DNA of 64,000 nt from Streptomyces jeddahensis (GTDB taxonomy: Bacteria; Actinomycetota; Actinomycetes; Streptomycetales; Streptomycetaceae): assembly GCF_001642995.1 (NCBI RefSeq), contig NZ_LOHS01000052.1:113400-177399 (forward strand). Reading direction: 5' to 3'. Below are positions 9,349 to 17,143 of the stretch, piece after piece; the stretch's first letter is position 1, and each line of letters begins with the position of its first letter. The translations under genes and the position numbers were made by a program. The notes beneath the pieces are model-generated. The model had not been told where the DNA came from, made no database searches, and saw only the letters and a program-made list of their open reading frames with translations.

Positions 9349-10559
9349 GTGCGGTCTCCTCCCTTCGCGATCACGTCGCCCAGTTCCTCCAGCACCTGGC
9401 TTCCGGGGCCCAGATACGCGTCCAGCTGCCGTCCCCACAGGAAGTGCCGGTGCACGGGATGGTCGAGGTCGGCGCCCGCGCCGCCGTGCAGATGCTGACC
9501 CGCGTGGACGACGCGTTTGCCCGCCTCGGAGGCCCACCAGGCGGCGGTCAGGGCGTGCGTGGCGTACTCGAGCCCCTCGTCGCGCCGCCACGCCGCCTCG
9601 TACGCCGTGACCCGTATCGCCTCGGTGTCCATGTACGCGTCGGCGGCGCGGAGTTGGACGCCCTGTTTGGCGGCGAGGGGTCTGCCGAACTGCTCGCGGG
9701 CGTTGGTGTGCGCCACTGCGCGCGCGAGCGAACCCGCGCACACGCCGGCCTGCAGCCCGGCGAAGGCAGTGCGGGCGGTGGCGAGCACGTCTGCGTACGC
9801 TGAGGCGGACACGGAGGCGGAGGCGTACGCGGAGACGGAGGCGGGGTCGGAAGCGGACGCGGCGCCGGAAGCGGACGCGGCGCCGGAAGCGGACGCGGCG
9901 CCGGGTGTCGGGTCCTGCGTCCCCCCGGCCCCGAGCCGCCCGGCCGCCGGCCGCCCGGCCCCGAGCCGCTCGGCAGGCGTCCCGTCCAGGGTCAGCCGTC
10001 CCGCCGACCAGGGCGCGGTCAGCTCGACCGGCTCGGTCAGCGCGTCGGCGGCCCGCACCAGCCACAGGACGTCGTCGGCGTCGACGACCAGGACATGGGT
10101 GGCATCGCGCAACCACGGGACCCAGGGCACCGTCCCGCTCAAGGTGCCCCGGGCGCCCTCAGCCGCCCCGCGACCCGGTGCCTCCCCGGCCGCCCGTATC
10201 GCTCCGCGCGGCCCCAACGCACCCGTGGCGACCTCCGTGCCGTCCCGCAGCCCGGGCAGCAGCCGCTCCCGCTGCTCCTCCGTGCCGTACGCGGCCACCG
10301 CCAGAACCCCGTACACACAGCTCGCGGCGAACGGCACCTGGGCCGTGGTCCGTCCCTGCTCCTCCAGCATCAGTACCAGCCCGAGCAGCCCGGTCTCCTC
10401 GACCGCGCCCGGCAGGCCCGCCGCGCACACGGCCTTCCACAGCTCCGCGTCGGTGCCGCCGCCGGCCGCGGCCAGCCGCTCGGGCGTCGACAGGTCGCCG
10501 AAGATCTGCGCGGCGAGCTCTCGGGCGGCCGCCTGTTCCGGCGTGGGAGTGAAGTCCAT
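9345..10559 (-). CDS. Acyl-CoA dehydrogenase, FadE28/ChsE1-like, with Ala/Ser repeat insertion
   Basis: 404 aa; ATG (MDFTPTPEQ) preceded by GGAGGGG, one base after the upstream stop. Acyl-CoA dehydrogenase fold: N-terminal helical part, a shortened beta domain, and a C-terminal helical part with AREQFGRPLAAKQGVQ and HLHGGAGADLDHPVHRHF. The final signature is typical of the FadE28 side of the heteromeric steroid dehydrogenases, which pair with a FadE29-type subunit (encoded at 11643-12818). Between the beta domain and the last helices is an unusual Ala/Ser/Gly-rich stretch encoded by an 18-bp triplicated repeat at 9851-9904; it looks like a flexible insertion. Stop overlaps the next start (ATGA). 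Confidence 0.83.
   Translation of the reverse strand: MDFTPTPEQAAARELAAQIFGDLSTPERLAAAGGGTDAELWKAVCAAGLPGAVEETGLLGLVLMLEEQGRTTAQVPFAASCVYGVLAVAAYGTEEQRERLLPGLRDGTEVATGALGPRGAIRAAGEAPGRGAAEGARGTLSGTVPWVPWLRDATHVLVVDADDVLWLVRAADALTEPVELTAPWSAGRLTLDGTPAERLGAGRPAAGRLGAGGTQDPTPGAASASGAASASGAASASDPASVSAYASASVSASAYADVLATARTAFAGLQAGVCAGSLARAVAHTNAREQFGRPLAAKQGVQLRAADAYMDTEAIRVTAYEAAWRRDEGLEYATHALTAAWWASEAGKRVVHAGQHLHGGAGADLDHPVHRHFLWGRQLDAYLGPGSQVLEELGDVIAKGGDRT
9851..9904. repeat. Three exact 18-bp tandem repeats inside the FadE28-like gene
   Basis: Three consecutive units of AAGCGGACGCGGCGCCGG. They encode Ala-Ser-Gly repeats in the linker of the dehydrogenase, and hexamer-like GAGGCG runs continue just upstream (about 9800-9850). 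Confidence 0.9.
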
Positions 10560-10560
10560 G

Positions 10561-11646
10561 TCAGACCGCCCCTCCTGCGACCGACCCGGCCGCATCCTCG
10601 GTCGCAGAGAAGGTCGCACGGAAGACCGGTAGCTCCCACTCGTCGTCCACCCGCAGGAATTCCAGCCGCACCGGCATCCCGATCCGCACCTTGTCGTACG
10701 GAACGCCGACCACGTTGCTGACGATCCGCACCCCCTCCGCCAACTCGATCAGCCCCACCGCGTACGGAGGGTCGAAGGCCGGGAAGGGCGGATGGTGCAT
10801 CACGACGTAACTGAAAACGGTGCCCTCGCCGCTCGCCTCGACCGCGTCCCACTCCTGCCCGCCGCAGGCGTTGCACCCCGGCAGCCAGGGGAAACGCAGG
10901 GTGCCGCACGCGCGGCAGCGCTGGATCAGCAGCCGGTGCTGCGCAACGCCCTCCCAGAAGCCGGCGTTGTCCCGGTTGATCACCGGTCGGGGCCGCCCCG
11001 GCTTCGGCTCGCCGGCCCGGCGTGCTTCGGTCGCCCGGCGGGCCGCCGGCGCGTACTTGAGGATCCGGAACCGGTGCGTCCCGGCGAGCTCACCGTCCGC
11101 CCTGACATCCATCCGCGTCGTGACGAAGTGCCCGGTCCCCAGCTTGGTCGTCTTCCGCTCCGACACCGACTCGATCACCGCGTCGAAAGTGATCTCGTCC
11201 CCGGGCCGCAGTGGCCGCAGATACTCCTGCTCGCAGTCGGTGGCGACCACCGACGTGTACCCCGCGCCGTCCAGCAGGGCGAACAGCTCGTCGTACGCGG
11301 CGCTGCGCCCGTCGTGCCCGGAGAGGCCGCCCATCGTCCAGGCCTGGAGCATGGTCGGCGGCGCTATGGCGTCCGGGCCTGCGTACGCGGGGTTGGTGTC
11401 GCCCATCGCCTCGCACCAGTGCCTGATCATCGGCTCGTTGACCCGGTCCTTGCCCACACCCGCGACCGCGGCCGGCCGCCCCTCGTACGCCTTCAGCCGC
11501 TCGTACGAAACGCCGCCCGCCGTCTCGGCCGAAGGGCCACCCGAACCCGCGCCGGCCGCCGTCTCGGCCGAGGAGCGACCGGAATCCGCCCCGCCCGCCG
11601 TGTCGACCGCGGGACCGCCCGAATCCGCCCGGCCCGCCGCGTTCAC
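10561..11646 (-). CDS. MaoC-N plus DUF35 (OB-fold/zinc ribbon) fusion protein, ChsH2-like
   Basis: 361 aa from a GTG that overlaps the upstream stop (GTGA) and follows GAGGGGG. The first 48 residues are a degenerate Ala/Gly/Ser repeat tail. Residues about 50-190 are a MaoC-like hot-dog domain (YEGRPAAVAGVGKDRVNEPMIRHWCEAMGDTNPAY). Residues about 215-340 form a DUF35 domain with a rubredoxin-like ribbon (CRACG ... CNACG) and an OB fold (GTVFSYVVMHHPPFPAF). This exact two-domain layout is that of mycobacterial ChsH2, whose MaoC half joins ChsH1 as a hydratase and whose DUF35 half binds the Ltp2 aldolase. All these partners are in the operon, which makes the assignment strong. Confidence 0.85.
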   Translation of the reverse strand: MNAAGRADSGGPAVDTAGGADSGRSSAETAAGAGSGGPSAETAGGVSYERLKAYEGRPAAVAGVGKDRVNEPMIRHWCEAMGDTNPAYAGPDAIAPPTMLQAWTMGGLSGHDGRSAAYDELFALLDGAGYTSVVATDCEQEYLRPLRPGDEITFDAVIESVSERKTTKLGTGHFVTTRMDVRADGELAGTHRFRILKYAPAARRATEARRAGEPKPGRPRPVINRDNAGFWEGVAQHRLLIQRCRACGTLRFPWLPGCNACGGQEWDAVEASGEGTVFSYVVMHHPPFPAFDPPYAVGLIELAEGVRIVSNVVGVPYDKVRIGMPVRLEFLRVDDEWELPVFRATFSATEDAAGSVAGGAV

Positions 11647-12818
11647 CGCCGCCCCCTCTGCATCCCGAGCCGCATCGTCGCGACGATCTCCCGCTGCACC
11701 TCGCTCACCCCGCCCCCGAAGGTGTTGATCTGCGCCGCCCGGTTCATGCGCTCCAGCTCGCCGTCCCCGAAGGCGCCAGGCGATCCGGACCGCACCAGGC
11801 CCGCTTCCCCCGCGATCTCCTGACACATGCGATACGCCTCGACCGCCGATTCCGTTCCCGCGAACTTCACACCGCTGGCATCGCCAGGGGCCAGCCGGCC
11901 CGCCCCCACATCCCCCACCAAACGCCAGTTGAGCAGGCGTGTTGCCGCCAGCCGGGCATGCACCTCGGCCAGTCGTGACCGCACCCAAGGCGCGTCAATG
12001 CGCCGCTCACCCGTCACTGGATCGGGTGCCCGCGCGGCCGCCAGTACCGCCTCGTACGCGTCCTCGGCCTGCATCCCGAGCGCGGCGAGCGCGACCCGCT
12101 CGTGGTTGAGCTGGTTGGTGATGAGACCCCAGCCGCCGTTCTCCTCGCCGACGAGGTGGGAGGCCGGGACGCGTATTCCGTCGTAGTAGGTCGCCGTCGT
12201 CGTCAGGCCGCCCACGGTCTCGATCGGCGTCCAGGAGAACCCGGGCGCGTCGGTCGGCACGAGGATGATCGAGATGCCGCGGTGCTTGGGCGCGTCGGGA
12301 TCGGTGCGGCAGGCCAGCCAGATCCAGTCGGCGTGCTGGGCGTTCGACGTGAAGATCTTCTGCCCGTCGATCAGCCAGTCCCCGCCGTCCCCGCCCCCGT
12401 CCCGCACGGCACGCGTGCGTAGCGAGGCAAGATCGGTTCCAGCCGACGGCTCGCTGTACCCGATCGCGAAGACGATGTCGCCGCTGAGGATGCCCGGCAG
12501 AAAGCGGTCCTTCTGCTCCTGTGTGCCGTACTTCATGAGGGTCGGTCCGACGGTGTTCAGCGTCACCATCGAGACCGGGGCACCCGCGCGGTACGCCTCG
12601 TCGAAGAACACGAACTGCTCGTCGGGGCCGCGCCCCTGGCCTCCGTACTCGACGGGCCAGCCGAGGCCGAGCAGCCCGTCCCTGCCCATGCGGCGCAGCA
12701 GACGCCGCCGGCCTGCGGCGTCCCCGGCGGAGGGCGGCCCGTCCGGCATCAAGTCCCGGAAGTACGCGCGCAGTTCGGTACGCAGGTGCTGCTGGCGGAC
12801 GGTGGGGGCGAGGTGCAC
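11643..12818 (-). CDS. Acyl-CoA dehydrogenase, FadE29/ChsE2-like
   Basis: 391 aa from a GTG (VHLAPTVRQQ) with GGGAGG eight bases upstream; a longer frame to 12932 would run into the operator. Full acyl-CoA dehydrogenase: FAD/substrate motif IGYSEPSAGTDLASLRTRA, DGQKIFTSNAQHADWIWLACRTD, NQLNHERVALAALG, and the C-terminal INTFGGGVSEVQREIVA signature characteristic of FadE29-type subunits. It is the first gene of the five-gene operon. In mycobacteria, the FadE28-FadE29 heterotetramer desaturates 3-oxo-pregnenoyl-CoA. A TetR-type palindrome sits 34 bp upstream of this start. Confidence 0.88.
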   Translation of the reverse strand: MHLAPTVRQQHLRTELRAYFRDLMPDGPPSAGDAAGRRRLLRRMGRDGLLGLGWPVEYGGQGRGPDEQFVFFDEAYRAGAPVSMVTLNTVGPTLMKYGTQEQKDRFLPGILSGDIVFAIGYSEPSAGTDLASLRTRAVRDGGGDGGDWLIDGQKIFTSNAQHADWIWLACRTDPDAPKHRGISIILVPTDAPGFSWTPIETVGGLTTTATYYDGIRVPASHLVGEENGGWGLITNQLNHERVALAALGMQAEDAYEAVLAAARAPDPVTGERRIDAPWVRSRLAEVHARLAATRLLNWRLVGDVGAGRLAPGDASGVKFAGTESAVEAYRMCQEIAGEAGLVRSGSPGAFGDGELERMNRAAQINTFGGGVSEVQREIVATMRLGMQRGRR

Positions 12819-12852
12819 GGCGGCGGCCTCCCGTTTCGTACCGGCAAGAGTT

Positions 12853-12869
12853 TCTGACTGTCCGTCAGA
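12853..12869. promoter_or_regulatory. Probable TetR-type operator upstream of the steroid-type operon
   Basis: TCTGAC-N5-GTCAGA inverted repeat (17 bp) located 34 bp upstream of the FadE29-like start. Arms are perfect. The form resembles operators of TetR-family repressors controlling acyl-CoA dehydrogenase operons in actinobacteria; no regulator gene is adjacent in this window. Confidence 0.5.
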
Positions 12870-13037
12870 TACGTGACCGGTGTCAAGACACACGACCGGC
12901 GTCAGGGCGACAACCAGGAGCTCAGGCCCCACCGCACACCGGCGAACCTCCCCACACGGGGACGAAGGAGATCAGGAACCGACACGAGGGACGGATCACC
13001 CCTTCCCTTTATCGAACGTACGTACGAACATAGGAGC

Positions 13038-13904
13038 ATGGCCACCATCGACCGGCATGTCACGACCCTGGCCCTAGCCCATGCCCTCTCCGCAGCCGAA
13101 CGCGGACTGGCCGTCATACCGCTGTCCCGCACCAAGCTCCCCGCCCTGCCCTCACCGCACCGCGCGGACCCCGCACCGGCGCTCTGCCGCGGCGAATGCG
13201 GGCGCTTCGGCCACGGCGTGTACGACGCGTCGAGCGACCCCGGGCGCATCCGCGAGCTCTTCGCCGCCGCGCCCTGGGCCACCGGCTACGGCATCGCCTG
13301 CGGGCTGCCCCCATACCACCTGATCGGCGTCGACCTCGACACCAAGTCCGGTACGGACTCCTCGGCCGCCCTGCGCGAACTCGCGCTGCGCCACCTCTTC
13401 ACCATCCCGGACACCGTCGTCGTGATCACCCCGAGCGGCGGCCGTCATGTGTGGCTCTCGGGCCCGCCCGACATCGTCGTCCCCAACTCCGCGGGGCGGC
13501 TCGCTCCCGGCATCGACATCCGCGGCGCCGGCGGATACCTCGTCGGCCCGGGCTCACGCACCGACCACGGCGTCTACAGCACCGCGCCGGGCACCGCCCA
13601 TCTGCCCGTCGCTCCCTGCCCGCCCGCCCTGCTGCGCCTGATCACTCCCCCACCGCGCCCGCACCACCCGACGCCCCTGTCCACCGGCCAACACGGCCAG
13701 GGACTCGTGCAGTTCGTCCTCGCGGCCCACGAGGGACAGCGCAACACGCGCCTGTTCTGGGCCGCCTGCCGCGCGTACGAGAACGGCATCGGCGACGAAC
13801 TCGCCACCCCACTCGTCGAAGCGGCGATCCACACCGGCCTCACGGAACGGGAGGCCCGCGCCACGGTCGCCTCGGCGGCCCGGCTGACGGGGCACCGCCC
13901 GTGA
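13038..13904 (+). CDS. PrimPol-type bifunctional DNA primase/polymerase protein
   Basis: 288 aa from ATG just after AGGAG; longer in-frame starts back to 12873 have no ribosome site. Archaeo-eukaryotic primase (PrimPol) N-terminal domain: metal-binding acidic pair in LIGVDLDTK, the SGGRHVWL motif, and APGIDIRGAGGYLVGPGS. After the domain (about residue 200) comes a short C-terminal helical region (EGQRNTRLFWAACRAY ... LTEREARATVASA) like the tail found in plasmid replication PrimPols. No helicase, replication origin or plasmid gene accompanies it, so the gene is an orphan chromosomal copy. Convergent with the next gene (29-bp gap). Confidence 0.82.
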   Translation: MATIDRHVTTLALAHALSAAERGLAVIPLSRTKLPALPSPHRADPAPALCRGECGRFGHGVYDASSDPGRIRELFAAAPWATGYGIACGLPPYHLIGVDLDTKSGTDSSAALRELALRHLFTIPDTVVVITPSGGRHVWLSGPPDIVVPNSAGRLAPGIDIRGAGGYLVGPGSRTDHGVYSTAPGTAHLPVAPCPPALLRLITPPPRPHHPTPLSTGQHGQGLVQFVLAAHEGQRNTRLFWAACRAYENGIGDELATPLVEAAIHTGLTEREARATVASAARLTGHRP

Positions 13905-13933
13905 ACGGCACGCGCGCGTGGTGACACAGACGG

Positions 13934-14527
13934 TCACGTCGACGCGTCAGTGTCGACCAGTTCGACCTGCGGCGCGTAGCGGGCCACCGCCCCGGCCAGC
14001 CGCTCCTTGTCCAGCTTCCAGCAGACGGCTGCCCGGCCGGACTGCATGACGTCGGCCGAAACACCGTCTACCAGCGACGTGTTGATGTGGCTGATGCAGC
14101 GACTGATCCTGCCGGTGCCCAGGCTGCCTGGCAACGGCGGCAGGCCGGGGTGCCGCCGCACACCTATGTACGGGTACACGTACCTGTACAGCACGACCGC
14201 CTCGATCTCGCTCCACGGCACGAAGGCCGTGGTGGAGCGGTACCGCGGCGGGATGCCGCCGAGCAGGACACCCTTCTCGTCCACCCGCAGAGCCACCGCC
14301 CGGCTCCGCGCCTGCAGGGCGACGAACAGCCCGCCACCGCCACTGATCACCAGCCCCAGGAGGTACGCGAGCGCGTCCCCCGCAGAGAGCTGGTTCTCCA
14401 CCAGCTCTACGACCAGAGCTAGCAACAGGGCGGCGCAACAGGCGATCAGCGCGACGGCCAGCGGGGCGCTGCGCCGGTTCCATCCGTAGCGGACCTCGTA
14501 CGCCGGGGACTCGGCAGCCACGCACAC
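13934..14527 (-). CDS. Two-pass membrane protein with bacterial PH-like domain
   Basis: 197 aa using GTG (VCVAAESPAYEVRYGWN); an alternative GTG two codons on is equally possible and the frame is open to 14689. Two adjacent hydrophobic helices (about residues 20-70: LAVALIACCAALLLALVVELV and YLLGLVISGGGGLFVAL) precede a soluble domain with VDEKGVLLGG and VPWSEIEAVVLY, the pattern of small bacterial PH domains. Function unknown. It is the last gene before the tRNA-Ser element. Confidence 0.6.
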   Translation of the reverse strand: MCVAAESPAYEVRYGWNRRSAPLAVALIACCAALLLALVVELVENQLSAGDALAYLLGLVISGGGGLFVALQARSRAVALRVDEKGVLLGGIPPRYRSTTAFVPWSEIEAVVLYRYVYPYIGVRRHPGLPPLPGSLGTGRISRCISHINTSLVDGVSADVMQSGRAAVCWKLDKERLAGAVARYAPQVELVDTDAST

Positions 14528-14762
14528 ATCATGACAACTCACCCGCACACGAGAAAAGAGGAACCGGACAGCACACAGCACCCCTTTCTGACCTGCACCT
14601 GGCTGACTGCTGCGCCGACGCGGCCACGCTCCGCGTCTCTGCTGTCCCCGCCACGCCCGCCGTGCCCGGCGGCTCCGGCCACGCGCCACCGGGCCCGGGC
14701 GCCCCCCGGGCGACGCGCGAAGGCCTCCGACCGGCTTCGCTGGTCAGAGGCCTTCAATCACT

Positions 14763-14819
14763 GCGGTGGGTGTGGGATTTGAACCCACGGTGGCTTGCGC
14801 CACGACGGTTTTCAAGACC
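14763..14819. repeat. att site, distal copy (3' tRNA-Ser fragment)
   Basis: 57 bp matching the anticodon arm, variable arm, T arm and 3' end of tRNA-Ser(UGA), one mismatch to 22385-22441. The 5' half of the tRNA is absent and homology stops after the anticodon region, so this is a fragment, not a gene. Confidence 0.9.
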
Positions 14820-14938
14820 TTTCGGGGGTCGGGCGGGCTCTCCACTCCCGCGCAGGTCAGGCCCGCGACACCACTCCGCCGCAGTCGTAGCCATGCTTGT
14901 GGTGCCCGCTACGTGCCCCAGGCGCACGGTCGTGCCGC

Positions 14939-15328
14939 TCAACCGCCAGTCACAACGGGAACGATCACTGCGGCGACAGCCGAAAGCAGACCGCCTACAG
15001 CGAGAGCGCCATTGAACTTCTCTTTGGCCGTTGGGAACACGGAGCGACTGACGTTCCCAACCTTGCTGCGCAGAACGATCAACTTGAGCTTCTGCCACCT
15101 GTGCTGACGTTTCGAGCACCCCATCAACACGCCATAAGCGTTGTTGCGGCAGTAGGTCTGCCCGTCTCGGTTAACCGCTCCACACCAGACCGGTACCTGG
15201 AAGGCGGCATAGGTCGAGACACCGACTGACAGAGCCACGATTACCGGAAATGCCCATTGCTGGCTCCAAGCAACGACCAAGGCAGCCGCCACCATATATC
15301 CCCAGTACAGACGCACTACTTTCCCCAT
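14939..15328 (-). CDS. Small membrane protein of unknown function
   Basis: 129 aa from ATG (MGKVVRLYWGYM); the frame is open to an ATG at 15388 (149 aa) and neither start has a clear ribosome site. Two hydrophobic segments near the N-terminus (GYMVAAALVVAW; FPVIVALSVGVSTYAAF), a middle hydrophilic region with four Cys (VWCGAVNR, YCRNNAYGVLMGCSKR), and a C-terminal helix (LAVGGLLSAVAAVIVPVV). The central Cys-rich part resembles hypothetical proteins I associate with Streptomyces mobile elements. Lies just inside the distal att site. Function not recognised. Confidence 0.5.
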   Translation of the reverse strand: MGKVVRLYWGYMVAAALVVAWSQQWAFPVIVALSVGVSTYAAFQVPVWCGAVNRDGQTYCRNNAYGVLMGCSKRQHRWQKLKLIVLRSKVGNVSRSVFPTAKEKFNGALAVGGLLSAVAAVIVPVVTGG

Positions 15329-15603
15329 GGGCACGCAGAGTATCGGCGCATATGCCCAGCGCATAGACGTGAATTGGACACGGCGCATGCGTGCCAGGCG
15401 TCGTGGGCCATCACAGAGCAGAGGGGGGCATCACACGGCGATCGGGTGCCGCACAGCGCCGCGCAGGTCAACAGACTGCCCGACGCGCCGGAAGCTTAGG
15501 GGCCATGATCACTCGCGCCGAAGCAGCTCCAGCCGAAGTCGTTCCGCCGACCTAGGCCTTCTCTTTCGGATCGCTCTCACGGGCGCGCGATAGGTTGCCC
15601 GCC

Positions 15604-16152
15604 ATGACTGGACTCGGCCCCGTCGCCTGGCCACCTGCCCCGATAAGGACCGAACGGCTCGTGCTCCGCGAGTCCGAGGCCCGAGACCGTGCGGCGTTCA
15701 TCGAGCTGTTCGCATCGCCGGAGGTGCGCACCTACCTCGGTGGTCCTCGACCGCGCGATGAGCTCGAAAGCGTGGTGCCTGAAGTGCCCGGGCGGCGCCC
15801 TGGCGTCTTCGTGATCGATCTCGACGGAGCGATGATCGGCACGGTCACGCTCGATCGGCGCGACGCGGAGCGTCCGGGACACCTCCGTCCGGATGCTGGG
15901 GAGGCCGAGCTCAGCTATATGTTCCTGCCAGAGGCGTGGGGATGCGGGTATGCCACCGAGGCGTGCGCGGCGGCGCTCGGCTGGTTCGCCGACGCGCTTC
16001 CCGGCGAGCCGGTGGTGCTCTGCACCCAGACTGCCAACGACCGCTCGATGCGCCTCGCCACGAAGCTGGGGTTCACCGAGGTGCAACGGTTCGAGGAGTG
16101 GGGCGCCGAGCAGTGGTTCGGCGTGTGGTCCCCGGTCACGCCGTCCGGTTGA
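15604..16152 (+). CDS. GNAT acetyltransferase, RimJ/RimL-like
   Basis: 182 aa from ATG with an AGG nine bases upstream; a TTG at 15595 is less likely. Typical opening RTERLVLRESEARDRAAFIELFASPEVRTYLGG, then the acetyl-CoA binding segment AWGCGYATEACAAALGWF and C-terminal NDRSMRLATKLGFTEVQRFEEWG. Such proteins N-acetylate small molecules or protein N-termini; the substrate is unknown. Cargo of the tRNA-Ser element. Confidence 0.8.
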   Translation: MTGLGPVAWPPAPIRTERLVLRESEARDRAAFIELFASPEVRTYLGGPRPRDELESVVPEVPGRRPGVFVIDLDGAMIGTVTLDRRDAERPGHLRPDAGEAELSYMFLPEAWGCGYATEACAAALGWFADALPGEPVVLCTQTANDRSMRLATKLGFTEVQRFEEWGAEQWFGVWSPVTPSG

Positions 16153-16249
16153 GTCCCGAGCCGTCTCGGGGCCGTCAAAGGGCACTTAACGACTTAACGA
16201 CGACCAACGCTGACAACCAACGACACCAAGCCACAGGTCGCAGCGTTGA

Positions 16250-16476
16250 TCGATTACAAGGCCGCAGGCCTGAGGTTCAGCCCTTCACTTCTTCGGCTAC
16301 CCGACCGCGGCCGCTACCGCGACCGCGACCGCAACACGGTTGAGCGTGCCATCAACAAGATGAAGGACTGGCGAGGCATCGCCACCCGCTACGACAAGAC
16401 CCCCGAGAGCTACCTCGCCGGACTCCATCTCCGCGCAGCGATCATCTGGATCCGAAGCCTTCAAACCGCCAGATGA
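16250..16476 (+). pseudogene. IS5-family transposase, 3' fragment
   Basis: About 70 codons read RYRDRDRNTVERAINKMKDW, RGIATRYDKTPESYLAG and ending AAIIWIRSL, the C-terminal part of IS5-type DDE transposases common in Streptomyces. The N-terminal two thirds and the left end are missing. The strongly repetitive CGCGACCG run (16311-16334) codes the Arg/Asp repeat at its start. Confidence 0.75.
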
Positions 16477-16495
16477 TCACGGCCCAGGACACTCC

Positions 16496-17014
16496 CTAAC
16501 AGGCGGCCAGCGCACCGGGCGGAGCGGTGAAATCCGCAAGACTGCGGAGATATGACAGACCAGGGCGACCAGAGAGCTGTCTCTCGCCGACGACGGCGAA
16601 CCCTGAGCGGGCCAGCACGGCCCGCGATGCCGCATTGTCGAGCGTGGTCGCGGCACGCAGGATGGTCAGCCCGTAGCTGTTGGCGGCAAGGTCGCACAAT
16701 TCCCGCACGGCCCAAGTGGCCAGCCCTCGGCCCGCGGCACGCTCTGCGATCCGATACCCGAGTTCGGCGCCGCCATCAGCCACATCCACGAGATTGACCC
16801 GCCCCAGCACCTCGCCTTCGGCGCCGACCAGTACGTGGAAGTAACAGACACCAGCTTCCTGCTCGGCAAGCAGGGCACGGTGCCGCTCGTCGAACCGAGC
16901 GAAGTAGTCATCGCCTCGGTCAGGGATGGACACGGCGAAGTAAGCCCGGTTCTCCTGCTCGAAGGCGAGTAGCGCGGGGGCGTGGCCTGGACCGAGCAGC
17001 TGCATCTCGGGCAT
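16496..17014 (-). CDS. GNAT family N-acetyltransferase
   Basis: 172 aa from ATG (MPEMQLLGPGHAPALLAFEQENRAYF). Acetyl-CoA motif RAAGRGLATWAVRELCDLAA, followed by TTLDNAASRAVLARSGF typical of RimJ-like GNATs. Substrate unknown. The long open frame upstream to 18013 is an antisense shadow of the TPR gene. It ends against the IS5 fragment, so its 3' end may have been set by that insertion. No ribosome site is obvious. Confidence 0.75.
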   Translation of the reverse strand: MPEMQLLGPGHAPALLAFEQENRAYFAVSIPDRGDDYFARFDERHRALLAEQEAGVCYFHVLVGAEGEVLGRVNLVDVADGGAELGYRIAERAAGRGLATWAVRELCDLAANSYGLTILRAATTLDNAASRAVLARSGFAVVGERQLSGRPGLSYLRSLADFTAPPGALAAC

Positions 17015-17143
17015 GAACACGAATATAGACAACCCAACCGCCGTCCGGTCAGCACTGCCCGCCTGCCCCCGGGACATCAGGGGCCGCCGACCAGCTCTCG
17101 CCCCTTCGCCGAACGGCGTGCGCAGCATCCGTATGCTCCGGCC

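Noticed and set aside
12873..13037. N-terminal extension of the PrimPol protein
   Set aside because: Low-complexity and basic, without a ribosome site; the AGGAG directly before 13038 fixes the start.
14763..14850. Second tRNA-Ser gene at the left att site
   Set aside because: Only the 3' part is present; sequence after the anticodon region does not match and no acceptor 5' strand exists.
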